A DNA stretch of 14,470 bases from CAZDML01 sp964506645 (lineage in GTDB: Bacteria > Elusimicrobiota > Elusimicrobia > 2-01-FULL-59-12), in NCBI GenBank assembly GCA_964506645.1, contig CAZDML010000046.1, forward strand, positions 1-14,470. Reading direction: 5' to 3'. Under the pieces are notes generated by a model, which saw only the letters and a list, made by a program, of their open reading frames with translations, had not been told where the DNA came from and did not search any database. Every line of letters begins with the position of its first letter. Positions within the stretch are counted from its first letter, which is position 1. Positions 1 to 8,020 of the stretch are shown here, in pieces. A program made the position numbers and the translations under genes.

Positions 1-431
1 TTTTGAGCTACGTGTCCTTTTCTACGGAAGTGGATACCCATAAAATTTTGGCAGAAGCCCTGAACCTCGGCAAACGCGTACTTGTTCCTGTCACCAGTGA
101 GAAAGATTTGCTGGTTTCGGAATTACTCCACATGGGAGACATGGGTCCTGGGCCATTCCAAGGAATTTATGAGCCGACGCCCGAATTTCGCAAGATGGCT
201 GATGCGAGTGAAGCCGAGATTGTTTTGGTTCCTGGTCTTGCCTTTGATCGTTCGGGAGGCCGAGTGGGGTTTGGTGGGGGATATTTTGATCAACTGCTTT
301 TAAAAACGCCGCGTGCTGTGAAAGTGGCCCTCGCCTTTTCAGAACAGATGAGTTCGACGCTTCTCCCTCTCGAACCGCATGACGTCAAAATGAACTTCAT
401 CATTACGGAAAAAGAGGTCATCTCCCTTTGA
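1..431 (+). CDS. ygfA: 5-formyltetrahydrofolate cyclo-ligase, 5'-truncated by window edge
   Basis: This enzyme converts 5-formyltetrahydrofolate to 5,10-methenyltetrahydrofolate with ATP in cytosolic one-carbon metabolism. The reading frame is open to the left edge, with codons in phase from base 3, so the real start lies upstream. About 142 residues are visible, whereas the family is usually 180-200, so roughly the first 50 residues are missing; these would hold the N-terminal basic part of the nucleotide site. Visible family signatures are STEVDT near the left end, LVPGLAFDRSGGRVGFGGGY (the conserved glycine-rich nucleotide/folate loop followed by FDQLL), and the closing beta strand with EPHDVKMNFIITE. 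The TTG at base 3 is not taken as a start. The stop overlaps the start of the next gene in TTGA (428-431), which suggests translational coupling. Identification is by motif recognition and is strong. Confidence 0.9.
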   Translation, partial: LSYVSFSTEVDTHKILAEALNLGKRVLVPVTSEKDLLVSELLHMGDMGPGPFQGIYEPTPEFRKMADASEAEIVLVPGLAFDRSGGRVGFGGGYFDQLLLKTPRAVKVALAFSEQMSSTLLPLEPHDVKMNFIITEKEVISL

Positions 432-1234
432 AGATCCTATTTTTTGGCGATGTTATCGGTCGTGCAGGCCGCGAAGGCTTGCTTCGCGTGTTCCTAAAGC
501 TCAAGGAACAGCATAGACCTGATTTTGTTGTGGTGAATGCGGAGAACGCGGCTCACGGCCGAGGCCTCACACCCAAGATTGCTCAAGAGCTGTGGGCCAT
601 GGGCGTCAATGTGCTCACAATGGGCAATCACACCTTTGATAAGAAAGATATTCTCCCGCTGATGGATGACCCGCGTATGATTCGGCCGGCGAATTACCCC
701 GCTGCTGTTCCTGGACATGGATATGGAATATTTCAAACAGCGTCAGGTGCTTCGGTGGCTGTTCTTCAGCTCATGGGGCGGATCTACATGCCGTTGACCG
801 ATTGCCCCTTCCAGCTTGCCGATAAGGTTCTGCCCGAGCTTCGGACGAAGACAAAGGTCATTTTAGTGGATGTGCATGCAGAGATCACCGCTGAAAAAGC
901 AGCCATGGCCTGGCATTTAGACGGCCGCGTGAGCGCTGTGCTGGGAACCCATACCCATGTCCAAACAGCCGATGAGCGTGTATTGCCGGGGGGAACTGCC
1001 TTTTTAACGGACGCCGGCGCCTGCGGCCCACTGAACGGCATCATCGGCGCTGATGTGAAGGCCGCAACCCATCGTTTCTTAACCGGACTCCATGTGCCGC
1101 TCTCCGTTGCCGAAGGCGACGCTATGATCTGCGGCTGTGCGATCGATATTGATGAAAACACGGGCCATGCCCGCTCGATCGAACGTATCCGTGAGCTCGT
1201 TTCGCTGCCCGCCACGCTCTCCGAAGACAAATAA
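428..1234 (+). CDS. ymdB: YmdB-family (TIGR00282) dinuclear-metal phosphodiesterase
   Basis: This 268-residue calcineurin-like metallophosphoesterase is of the YmdB type. In Bacillus subtilis YmdB hydrolyses cyclic nucleotides such as 2',3'-cAMP and affects biofilm and motility decisions. All metal-site residues are present: D8 (GDVIGRAGR), E39 and N40 (NAENAAHG), N67 and H68 (GNHTFD), H150 (DVHAEITAEK), and H175 and H177 (GTHTHVQTAD). These match the Bacillus numbering, as far as I recall it. Translation begins at TTG 428, because this gives the canonical MKILFFGDVIGR N-terminus. An AGAGG at 413-417 sits 10 bases upstream, and the start overlaps the preceding stop. In Bacillus the gene is next to rny (RNase Y); here it follows the folate cyclo-ligase, and whether rny lies upstream cannot be seen. 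The cellular role in this organism is unknown. Confidence 0.93.
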   Translation: MKILFFGDVIGRAGREGLLRVFLKLKEQHRPDFVVVNAENAAHGRGLTPKIAQELWAMGVNVLTMGNHTFDKKDILPLMDDPRMIRPANYPAAVPGHGYGIFQTASGASVAVLQLMGRIYMPLTDCPFQLADKVLPELRTKTKVILVDVHAEITAEKAAMAWHLDGRVSAVLGTHTHVQTADERVLPGGTAFLTDAGACGPLNGIIGADVKAATHRFLTGLHVPLSVAEGDAMICGCAIDIDENTGHARSIERIRELVSLPATLSEDK

Positions 1235-1279
1235 CGTACAATGAGCAAAGTTTAATCAGAAAAAAGAGGACTATCTATC

Positions 1280-2209
1280 ATGATGCCTGAACCTTTACAT
1301 AGCTATTTCCAATCGCGCTCGAAGCTGGCTGAACAGGCTTTGAACCATTACATGGATACCACAGCCCAGCAACCGGAAATCATCCATGAATCAATGCGAT
1401 ATTCTATTTTTGCTGGTGGGAAACGTCTGCGTCCTGTGCTCGTTTTGGCGGCTGCAGAATGCTGCGGAAAAAGACCTGAAATTGCCCTGCCGACTGCCGC
1501 GGCCATGGAGTTGATTCACACCTATTCCTTGGTCCATGACGATCTGCCAGCAATGGATGATGACGACCTGCGTCGGGGCCGTCCGACCAACCACAAAGTC
1601 TATGGGGATGCTATCGCCATTTTGGCTGGAGATGCCCTTCTGACCAAGGCTTTCGAAATTATTGCGAAAAATGCTAAAATACGTGGCGTTAATGCCTCTT
1701 CCATACCCGAAGTTGTACGCCTTATTGCTCACGGGTCCGGAACGTTCGGAATGATCGGCGGGCAGGTGGTCGACATCCAAATGGAAGGGGGGAAATGGCG
1801 TCAAGCGAAGGCAGGTCGAGGCCTCGGTGATGCTGCACACGTCTTATCCTACATACATCGGCACAAAACCGCCGCTTTGATTCGCACCAGCCTGGAAGCC
1901 GGTGCGGTTCTCGCAGGAGCACCCGCGAGCAAAGTGGCGTGTTTTAGTCAGTATGGGGAAAAAATTGGCCTTGCCTTCCAGATTGCAGACGATATTCTGG
2001 ACATCGTGGCTGATAAAAAGAAACTGGGAAAGCGCGGCAGCGACCGCGAGAACCAGAAATTGACGTATCCGGCCATTTATGGCCTAGCAGAATCTAAGAA
2101 AAAAGCAGAACAGCTTGTTGAAGAAGCCAAAGACGCCCTAAAGCCCTTTGGAAAACGGGCCCAAGTGCTGAAACAATTGGCCAACTATATTATTGAGCGA
2201 GACCATTAA
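1280..2209 (+). CDS. ispA: Short-chain polyprenyl (farnesyl/geranylgeranyl) diphosphate synthase
   Basis: This trans-isoprenyl diphosphate synthase of 309 residues condenses IPP with allylic diphosphates to make FPP or GGPP, the precursor of undecaprenyl-phosphate and quinones. GGKRLRP is at 46-52. The first Asp-rich motif is DDLPAMD (87-93), continuing DDDLRRGRP, with the two-residue insert typical of bacterial type II FPP synthases. GQVVDIQ is at 160-166, YIHRHKTAALI at 190-200, and the second Asp-rich motif DDILD at 236-240. Before the first motif the residues YSLVH (82-86) place Tyr at -5, as in E. coli IspA (AYSLIH), which favours a C15 product, although C20 cannot be excluded. A short extra stretch around 167-185 lengthens the loop before YIHRHK. 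Two adjacent ATGs (1280, 1283) follow AAGAGGA at 1264-1270; either could be used. It leads straight into dxs. Confidence 0.94.
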   Translation: MMPEPLHSYFQSRSKLAEQALNHYMDTTAQQPEIIHESMRYSIFAGGKRLRPVLVLAAAECCGKRPEIALPTAAAMELIHTYSLVHDDLPAMDDDDLRRGRPTNHKVYGDAIAILAGDALLTKAFEIIAKNAKIRGVNASSIPEVVRLIAHGSGTFGMIGGQVVDIQMEGGKWRQAKAGRGLGDAAHVLSYIHRHKTAALIRTSLEAGAVLAGAPASKVACFSQYGEKIGLAFQIADDILDIVADKKKLGKRGSDRENQKLTYPAIYGLAESKKKAEQLVEEAKDALKPFGKRAQVLKQLANYIIERDH

Positions 2210-2229
2210 TCTCTAGGAGACCCACACCC

Positions 2230-4110
2230 ATGGCAATACTGGAACAGATTCGAGACCCCCGAGACCTCCGCATGCTGAAGCGCGATGTGCTGCCTCAACT
2301 TGCCAAGGAAATGCGCCAGCGCATTCTGGACACCGTGTCCAAAAAGGGCGGTCACCTCGGCTCTTCCCTGGGTGCAACAGAACTCACCATTGCGCTCCAC
2401 TATGTGTTTAACACGCCAACCGATAAGATCGTTTGGGATACCGGACATCAAACCTACGGTCATAAGCTTCTCACAGGCCGACAGGATCGTTTCGACACCA
2501 TTCGACAGCAGAACGGTCTTTCGGGCTTCCTAAAACGCGATGAATCCCCCTACGATGCTTTCGGCGCAGGCCACGCATCGACCGCCATCTCCTCGGCTCT
2601 CGGCATGGCCGTGGCGCGTGATCAACAAAAGGGGGACAACCGCGTGGTCGCTATCGTGAGCGACGGCTGTATGACAGGCGGTATGTGTTACGAAGCGCTT
2701 CAGAACGCCGGCCATATCGGTACCGATATGCTCGTGATTCTGAACGATAATGAAATGTTCATTTCTAATCGCGTTGGAGCGCTCGGCGCCTATCTCGCAA
2801 AACTTCTCACCGGCGGGCTCGCTAAGAAGCTCGAGAATGAGGTCGAGAAATTCCTGAAACGCATCCAATTTTACGGCGCTGGCCTTCTTCGCGTGGCGAA
2901 ACGTATGCGCGTGCTGCTTTTCCCGGGCATGCTCTTTGAAGAATTGGGCTTCTCCTATTTCGGTCCGGTTGACGGACATGATGTGGAACGCTTGATTGAA
3001 GTTCTTGAGAACATCAAAAAACTCAAGGGGCCGGTGCTTCTCCACATCGTCACGAAGAAAGGCAAAGGCTATGAATACGCGGAAAAAGATCCCTACACAT
3101 GGCACGGCCCTGGGAAGTTTGATGTGTCGACCGGCACGATGGTGAAACCTGCGCCGGCCGCTCCGAGCTATACAAAAGTTTTTGGTGAATCGCTTGTTAA
3201 ATTAGCGAAGGCCGATCGCCGCATTGTGGCCATCACTGGCGCGATGCCGGAAGGAACAGGCACCGACATGATGCGTGACGAGATTCCTTCCCGCTATTAT
3301 GACGTGGGATTAGCCGAAGAACATGCGGTGACCTTTGCTGCGGGTCTTGCCTGCGAAGGGATTAAGCCGGTCTGTGCGATTTATTCAACCTTCTTACAGC
3401 GTGGATATGACCAAATGGAACACGATGTGGCGCTCCAGAAATTGCCGGTCGTTTTTGCCTTGGACCGCGCCGGTCTCGTCGGAGAAGACGGTCCTACGCA
3501 CCACGGCGTATTCGACTTTGCTTATACCCGCATGATCCCGAACTTCACGATCATGGCACCGATGGATGAAAACGAACTTCAGCACATGATGAAGACCGCG
3601 TTCGCTTTGAATGCCCCCGTGATGCTGCGTTATCCACGCGGTTCTGGAGAGGGTGTCCCGATGGACAGCGAAATGAAGATCCTCCCAGTCGGGAAGGGCC
3701 AGATTCTCAAAGAAGGACACGATGTTTACATCCTAGCGATTGGCGCCACCGTTCATCCTTCGCTTCGTGCGGCGGCACTTCTTGAAAAAGAAGGCATTTC
3801 AGCGGGCGTCGTGAATATGCGCTTTGTAAAGCCGATCGACACGGAACTTCTTCAGCAGCTGCGTAAGCAGACGGCCAACTTCGTGACCGTGGAAGAACAC
3901 GTGCTCGCGGGCGGCTTTGGCAGTGCAGTCATGGAAGCGATGGAAGGCACCGCCATGAACATTAAGCGGCTCGGCATCCCCGACAAATTCGTTGAACATG
4001 GCCCACAGAATGTCCTGCGCGACATGGTCGGACTCTCCGCGGAGAAAATCGCAGCAACCACTCGCGAATTCGTCCGTCAGGGTGCGTCTCGAGCTTCCGT
4101 TAGCGTCTAA
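2230..4110 (+). CDS. dxs: 1-deoxy-D-xylulose-5-phosphate synthase
   Basis: This 626-residue thiamine-diphosphate enzyme condenses pyruvate and glyceraldehyde 3-phosphate to DXP, the first step of the MEP isoprenoid pathway. Visible motifs are GGHLGSSLG (40-48, with H42), WDTGHQTYGHKLL (69-81), FGAGHASTAIS (111-121), the ThDP/Mg motif SDGCMTGGM...LNDNEM (144-176), FEELGFSYFGPVDGHD (236-251), the catalytic glutamate E363 in LAEEHAVTFAAG, FLQRGYDQ (388-395), DRAGLVGEDGPTHHG (412-426) and a later RYPRG. The usual GDG of the ThDP motif reads SDG here. Length and order of the three domains are normal. TAGGAGA at 2214-2220 lies nine bases before the ATG. It follows ispA by 20 bases and precedes tlyA, a widely conserved trio, so the MEP entry step and prenyl elongation are co-expressed. 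Confidence 0.96.
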   Translation: MAILEQIRDPRDLRMLKRDVLPQLAKEMRQRILDTVSKKGGHLGSSLGATELTIALHYVFNTPTDKIVWDTGHQTYGHKLLTGRQDRFDTIRQQNGLSGFLKRDESPYDAFGAGHASTAISSALGMAVARDQQKGDNRVVAIVSDGCMTGGMCYEALQNAGHIGTDMLVILNDNEMFISNRVGALGAYLAKLLTGGLAKKLENEVEKFLKRIQFYGAGLLRVAKRMRVLLFPGMLFEELGFSYFGPVDGHDVERLIEVLENIKKLKGPVLLHIVTKKGKGYEYAEKDPYTWHGPGKFDVSTGTMVKPAPAAPSYTKVFGESLVKLAKADRRIVAITGAMPEGTGTDMMRDEIPSRYYDVGLAEEHAVTFAAGLACEGIKPVCAIYSTFLQRGYDQMEHDVALQKLPVVFALDRAGLVGEDGPTHHGVFDFAYTRMIPNFTIMAPMDENELQHMMKTAFALNAPVMLRYPRGSGEGVPMDSEMKILPVGKGQILKEGHDVYILAIGATVHPSLRAAALLEKEGISAGVVNMRFVKPIDTELLQQLRKQTANFVTVEEHVLAGGFGSAVMEAMEGTAMNIKRLGIPDKFVEHGPQNVLRDMVGLSAEKIAATTREFVRQGASRASVSV

Positions 4111-4119
4111 CCTACTCCC

Positions 4120-4851
4120 GTGCCCGATAAAATCCGCATTGACCAGGCTGTGGTCGAGCGCGGCTGGGCAGACTCCTTACACAAGGCACAAGCGCTGGTG
4201 ATGGCTGGCCGGGTGAAACACCTCGGACTTCCTGTGACACAAAGCGGAACGCTCATTGCCGATCCCCAGCAATTAGAACTCGCAACAGGTGCACGCTACG
4301 TCTCGCGTGGTGGGGATAAATTGGCTGGTGCACTCGATAGCCTCAAGGTTTCTCCGGAAGGCCGTTTATGCCTCGATATCGGGTCATCGACGGGAGGATT
4401 TACCGATTGCTTGCTCCAGGCGGGTGCACGGATGGTATGGTGTGTGGACGTCGGCGCGAATTTGCTGCATGAGAAACTTCGAAAAGATCTTCGTGTGAAG
4501 CCGTTTGAAAAAACGCATATTCGTGACTTCAAGCCCGAACGATTTTCAGAACCTCCAAGCCTTATCACGATTGATGTATCGTTTATCTCGCTAACCCAAG
4601 TGCTCCCCTTCGCTTGGAATTTGCTCAAAGCGCAAGGCGAGGTGCTGGCGCTGGTAAAGCCCCAATTTGAAGCCTCGCCAAAGGATGCGCCCGGAGGCGT
4701 CGTCAAAGAGGAAGAGGTCCGTCTTGGAATCATCCTTGAGATGGTAAACAAAGCAAAGGAAATTGGATTTAACGTGCTTGGAAAAGTCGATTCCGTGTTA
4801 GAAGGGCCCAAAGGCAACCGCGAAGCATTCCTTCATTTAAGAAAACCATGA
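4120..4851 (+). CDS. tlyA: TlyA-family S4/FtsJ-like rRNA 2'-O-methyltransferase
   Basis: This 243-residue protein has an N-terminal S4 RNA-binding domain (about 4-60, IRIDQAVVERG and SLHKAQALVMAGRV) and a Rossmann FtsJ-like methyltransferase domain. The SAM loop is LDIGSSTGGFTDCLLQAGA (85-103). The catalytic region has YVSRGGDKL (60-68), IDVSFISL (151-158) and LVKPQFEA (178-185), matching the K-D-K-E arrangement of 2'-O-methyltransferases, and GNREAFLHL near the end is typical of the family. TlyA methylates 16S and/or 23S rRNA cytidines in mycobacteria and other species; older annotations call it hemolysin A. The start is GTG at 4120, nine bases after the dxs stop, with no obvious Shine-Dalgarno sequence, so expression probably depends on translation through dxs. 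Its end overlaps leuS in ATGA (4848-4851). Confidence 0.93.
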   Translation: MPDKIRIDQAVVERGWADSLHKAQALVMAGRVKHLGLPVTQSGTLIADPQQLELATGARYVSRGGDKLAGALDSLKVSPEGRLCLDIGSSTGGFTDCLLQAGARMVWCVDVGANLLHEKLRKDLRVKPFEKTHIRDFKPERFSEPPSLITIDVSFISLTQVLPFAWNLLKAQGEVLALVKPQFEASPKDAPGGVVKEEEVRLGIILEMVNKAKEIGFNVLGKVDSVLEGPKGNREAFLHLRKP

Positions 4852-7340
4852 GCAAGGGCGTTTACGACCACAAAACGATCGAAGCGAAGTGGCAGTCCGA
4901 ATGGGCTAGCCGCAAAAGTTTTTCCGCCGCAGATCCCGTCAAAAGCAATAAACCACACTATTACTGCTTAGAAATGTTCCCGTATCCCTCGGGAAATCTT
5001 CACATGGGACATGTACGGAACTACTCCATTGGCGATGTCGTCGCTCGCTATCACCGCATGAAAGGGGAAAATGTTCTCCACCCGATCGGCTGGGATGCAT
5101 TCGGTTTGCCCGCCGAAAATGCCGCGATAAAGAATAAAGTCCATCCCGAAATGTGGACCCGTAAAAATATCGAAGTCATGCGAGGGCAACTCAAGGCCCT
5201 CGGCATTGCCTACGACTGGGATCGTGAATTTGCAACATGCGATAAAGAGTACTACCGCTGGAATCAGTGGTTTTTCATTCAGTTCTACAAGAACGGGCTG
5301 GTCTATAAGAAAAAAGCATCCGTAAACTGGTGTCCCTCATGCCAAACCGTCTTGGCCAACGAACAAGTTTCGGCATCAGGTCAGTGCTGGCGTTGCGATT
5401 CCGTTGTACAACAAAAGGAACTGGAACAATGGTTTATTAAGATCACCCAATATGCCGAGCAGCTCTTGAAAGATCACGACCTCCTCCGCGGGAAGTGGCC
5501 GGACGAAGTTCTCACGATGCAGGCCCATTGGCTCGGACGGTCGGATGGGGCAGAGGTCCAGTTCCAGATTCAAGGTCAATCCGAATCGCTCACGGTGTTC
5601 ACGACGCGTCCAGACACACTCTTTGGCGCCACCTTCCTGGCGCTCTCTCCTGAACATCCCTTTGCACAAAAGAACGCCCCTCCCGCTCTGAAAGCGCAGT
5701 TGCAGTCGCTGGTCGAACTCCAGCGCACACGCAAACGTGAACGCACAGAAGCGACGGACAAGAATGGCTTCTTCCTTGGCGTCAATGCAATTAATCCCGT
5801 CAATGGGAAATCCATTCCGATATGGATCGCTGATTATGTTCTTAGCGATTACGGAACTGGGGCAATCATGGCTGTTCCTGCACATGATCAGCGTGATTTT
5901 GAATTTGCGAAAAAATACGACATTCCAATTGTTTTAGTTATTCAACATCCCACGGCAGCCTTGCCTCTTAAATTAGAGCGTGCGTATGAAGATGAAGGAG
6001 TTTTATGGGAATCGGGTGAATTTACAGGTCTCCCTTCTACGGAGAGCAAGGCCAAGGTCTCGAAATGGTTAGAACAGAAGGGAAAAGGCAAGGCCACTGT
6101 TACATTCAAGCTACGCGACTGGCTTGTTTCTCGCCAGCGCTACTGGGGCACCCCAATCCCCATGCTTAACTGTCCGAAATGTGGCCTGCTTCCAGAATCT
6201 GAAGACAAATTGCCCGTCGAGCTGCCTAAAGACGTCGAATTTACCGGAATGGGTGAATCGCCTCTTAAGAAATCAGCGTCCTTTGCCAATGCCGTTTGCC
6301 CGACATGTGGGGGAAAGGCTCAGCGTGAGACCGATACCATGGACACCTTTGTCGACTCCTCCTGGTATTACTCTCGCTATACAGATGCCCGCAACAGTCA
6401 AAAACCATTTGATCCAGCCTTGGCCAAAGCCTGGCTGCCTGCCAATCAATACATCGGCGGTATCGAGCATGCCTGTATGCACCTCATTTACTCGCGTTTC
6501 TGGCACAAAGCGATGCGTGATCTCGGACTTGTGAGTTGTGCGGAGCCGTTTGAGCGGCTGCTCGCCCAGGGCATGGTCACGCTGGGTGGTTCTGCCATGT
6601 CAAAGTCACGGGGTAACGTGATAGACCCGAACTCGATTATCGAAAAGTACGGAGCAGATACTGCCCGGCTGTTCATCTTGTTTGCTGCACCTCCTGAAAA
6701 GCAGTTGGAATGGTCTGACGCCGGGGTTGAAGGCGCGTGGCGCTTCTTAAACCGTGTTTGGCGGCTGGTGGAGAACATTAACGCCGTCATTCCGGCAAAA
6801 GCCGGAATCCAGAAGGATCTAGACCCCGGCCTACGCCGGGGCGACATCACTCCCGTCCAAAAAGAGCTTTTACGCAAGCAGCATTGGGCCATTCACAAAG
6901 TCACGCATGACTTTGGGGATCATATTCAGATCAATACGGCCATTGCCGCCGTCATGGAACTGGTGAACGTGCTGTATCAATACCCCGCATTGGGGGATTC
7001 CTATTCCTTGGCAGCGGTGGCGACAACCGTCCAACTCTTGTCGCCCATTGCACCCCATTTGATGGAAGAGCTCTGGCAGCTTTTAGGCAAGCAAGGGCTT
7101 GCTTCCGAGTCCGCGTGGCCGCTCGCAGATCCGAAATGGCTGACCTCAGACTCCGTCGAAGTCGTGATTCAGATAAATGGTAAACTACGCTCACGTTTAG
7201 AAGTCGCTCCTGGGACAGCCAAAGACACACTCGAAAAGACGGCACTGGCAGATCCCAAGGTCCAAGAAGCCATGGCGGGCCGATCCGTTGCTAAAGTCAT
7301 TATCGTTCCCGATAAACTCGTGAACATCGTGGTCAAATAA
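4848..7340 (+). CDS. leuS: Leucyl-tRNA synthetase with an in-frame palindromic-element insertion
   Basis: This class I aminoacyl-tRNA synthetase of 830 residues attaches leucine to tRNA-Leu. The ATP-binding signature is HMGH (52-55, in YPSGNLHMGHVRNY). A zinc cluster is formed by C162, C165, C180 and C183. The CP1 editing domain shows TTRPDT (252-257) and AVPAHDQRDFEFA with D347 and D350. A second Cys pair set is C442/C445 and C484/C487, and FVDSSWYYSRYTD begins at 501. The KMSKS loop reads AMSKS (583-587), so its first lysine is replaced while K586 is kept. The anticodon-binding domain follows. Residues 647-666 are encoded by a 60-base palindromic repeat (listed separately) between helices of that domain. 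The C-terminus (EVVIQINGKLRSRLEV onward) is the normal LeuRS tail. The start overlaps the tlyA stop. The gene appears intact and functional. Confidence 0.97.
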   Translation: MSKGVYDHKTIEAKWQSEWASRKSFSAADPVKSNKPHYYCLEMFPYPSGNLHMGHVRNYSIGDVVARYHRMKGENVLHPIGWDAFGLPAENAAIKNKVHPEMWTRKNIEVMRGQLKALGIAYDWDREFATCDKEYYRWNQWFFIQFYKNGLVYKKKASVNWCPSCQTVLANEQVSASGQCWRCDSVVQQKELEQWFIKITQYAEQLLKDHDLLRGKWPDEVLTMQAHWLGRSDGAEVQFQIQGQSESLTVFTTRPDTLFGATFLALSPEHPFAQKNAPPALKAQLQSLVELQRTRKRERTEATDKNGFFLGVNAINPVNGKSIPIWIADYVLSDYGTGAIMAVPAHDQRDFEFAKKYDIPIVLVIQHPTAALPLKLERAYEDEGVLWESGEFTGLPSTESKAKVSKWLEQKGKGKATVTFKLRDWLVSRQRYWGTPIPMLNCPKCGLLPESEDKLPVELPKDVEFTGMGESPLKKSASFANAVCPTCGGKAQRETDTMDTFVDSSWYYSRYTDARNSQKPFDPALAKAWLPANQYIGGIEHACMHLIYSRFWHKAMRDLGLVSCAEPFERLLAQGMVTLGGSAMSKSRGNVIDPNSIIEKYGADTARLFILFAAPPEKQLEWSDAGVEGAWRFLNRVWRLVENINAVIPAKAGIQKDLDPGLRRGDITPVQKELLRKQHWAIHKVTHDFGDHIQINTAIAAVMELVNVLYQYPALGDSYSLAAVATTVQLLSPIAPHLMEELWQLLGKQGLASESAWPLADPKWLTSDSVEVVIQINGKLRSRLEVAPGTAKDTLEKTALADPKVQEAMAGRSVAKVIIVPDKLVNIVVK
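6786..6845 (+). repeat. REP-like double-hairpin palindromic element inside leuS
   Basis: This 60-base element begins GTC and ends GAC. It contains two perfect stem-loops: ATTCCGGC/GCCGGAAT (6789-6796 with 6801-6808, loop AAAA) and CCCCGGC/GCCGGGG (6824-6830 with 6835-6841, loop CTAC). Its translation contains VIPAKAGIQ (647-655) and, after a few residues, LDPGLRRGD (658-666). This is the familiar peptide product of a dispersed bacterial palindromic repeat, normally intergenic, with ends of the GTCATTCC type. Here it starts exactly at codon 647 of leuS and is 20 codons long, so it keeps frame. No second copy was seen in the window. The repeat identification rests on recall of that sequence family plus the stems visible here. 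Confidence 0.85.
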
Positions 7341-7349
7341 CGAGGCTTT

Positions 7350-8018
7350 ATGAAAAAATCTCCTTCCATCCTTTTCGCAGCAGCTGCTCTCGCCCTCACA
7401 GGCTGTCAGAAGTACTACTACAATCCAGCACCTCAAGTACTCCCAGCCCATATTCAAAAAATTGCCGTTCGCGCCTTTGCCAACCATACCCAGCAGTACG
7501 GTCTGGAAGACAAACTTACGCTTGCGACTCAATCTGAATTTAACCGGGATGGCCGTTTCCAAATCACCGCGGAAGAGCAAGCCGACGGGGTTGTGATCGG
7601 GGACATTACTCGCTATATCCTCGAGCCTCTCAGCTACGACGTTAATCATGTGCCGACCCAGTACAAACTATGGATTCTGGTTGATGTGACCTTCTACGAT
7701 AAAGTGAAGAATCAGAGCCTTTGGAAAGAGCCCAACATGTCAGCTGAAATCCGATATTACGTGGCTTCGTCCGGTCTTCCGGGCGCTCTAACCGAAGAAG
7801 AAGCGCGGGAAACACTCTGGGATCAGCTGTCCAAAGACATCCGAATCCGTACTTTTGAAGGGTTTGGTACTGTCACAGGAGCCTCGGATAAAGCGGTACC
7901 CAAATCTTCTCCAACACCCGATACAACGACGAACCCGATGAACCCAGGTAGTTTCTCGCCACCTCCGGGCCCTGGGGATGCCTATCCGCCCACGCAAAAG
8001 CTGCAAGCCCCCTACTAG
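7350..8018 (+). CDS. lptE: LptE-like LPS-assembly lipoprotein with proline-rich tail
   Basis: This 222-residue lipoprotein has a basic N-terminus (MKKSP), a hydrophobic stretch (7-17) and a lipobox LTGC, with C19 as the lipidated cysteine. The mature part matches the LptE pattern: LPAHIQKIAVRAFANHTQQYGLE (broken here as LPAHIQKIAV and FANHTQQYGLE), LTLATQSEFNRDGRF, ADGVVIGDITRYILEPLSYD and a beta-rich segment ending with VDVTFYD. In proteobacteria LptE plugs the LptD barrel that inserts LPS into the outer membrane; its presence implies a diderm cell. After about residue 175 the protein becomes Pro/Ser/Thr/Gly-rich and low in complexity to the end, a tail not typical of E. coli LptE. A CGAGG lies just before the ATG. 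It is placed between leuS and holA, an order (leuS-lptE-holA) also known from other diderms. Confidence 0.8.
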   Translation: MKKSPSILFAAAALALTGCQKYYYNPAPQVLPAHIQKIAVRAFANHTQQYGLEDKLTLATQSEFNRDGRFQITAEEQADGVVIGDITRYILEPLSYDVNHVPTQYKLWILVDVTFYDKVKNQSLWKEPNMSAEIRYYVASSGLPGALTEEEARETLWDQLSKDIRIRTFEGFGTVTGASDKAVPKSSPTPDTTTNPMNPGSFSPPPGPGDAYPPTQKLQAPY

Positions 8019-8020
8019 TC

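Noticed and set aside
784..1248. 154-codon minus-strand open frame opposite ymdB
   Set aside because: It lies entirely across a gene with a full set of catalytic motifs, has no recognisable domain, and its Ser/Ala/Pro-rich composition is typical of a shadow frame.
2530..3105. 191-codon minus-strand open frame opposite dxs
   Set aside because: It is the complement of a well-conserved dxs coding region; no motif or Shine-Dalgarno sequence supports it.
6786..6845. CRISPR repeat or insertion-sequence end as explanation for the leuS palindrome
   Set aside because: There is a single copy with no spacer periodicity, no flanking target duplication and no transposase; the double-hairpin form and peptide signature fit a REP-like element.
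7089..7104. Small palindrome AAGCAA-GGGC-TTGCTT in leuS
   Set aside because: A 6-bp stem within conserved coding sequence with no context; expected by chance in a window of this size.
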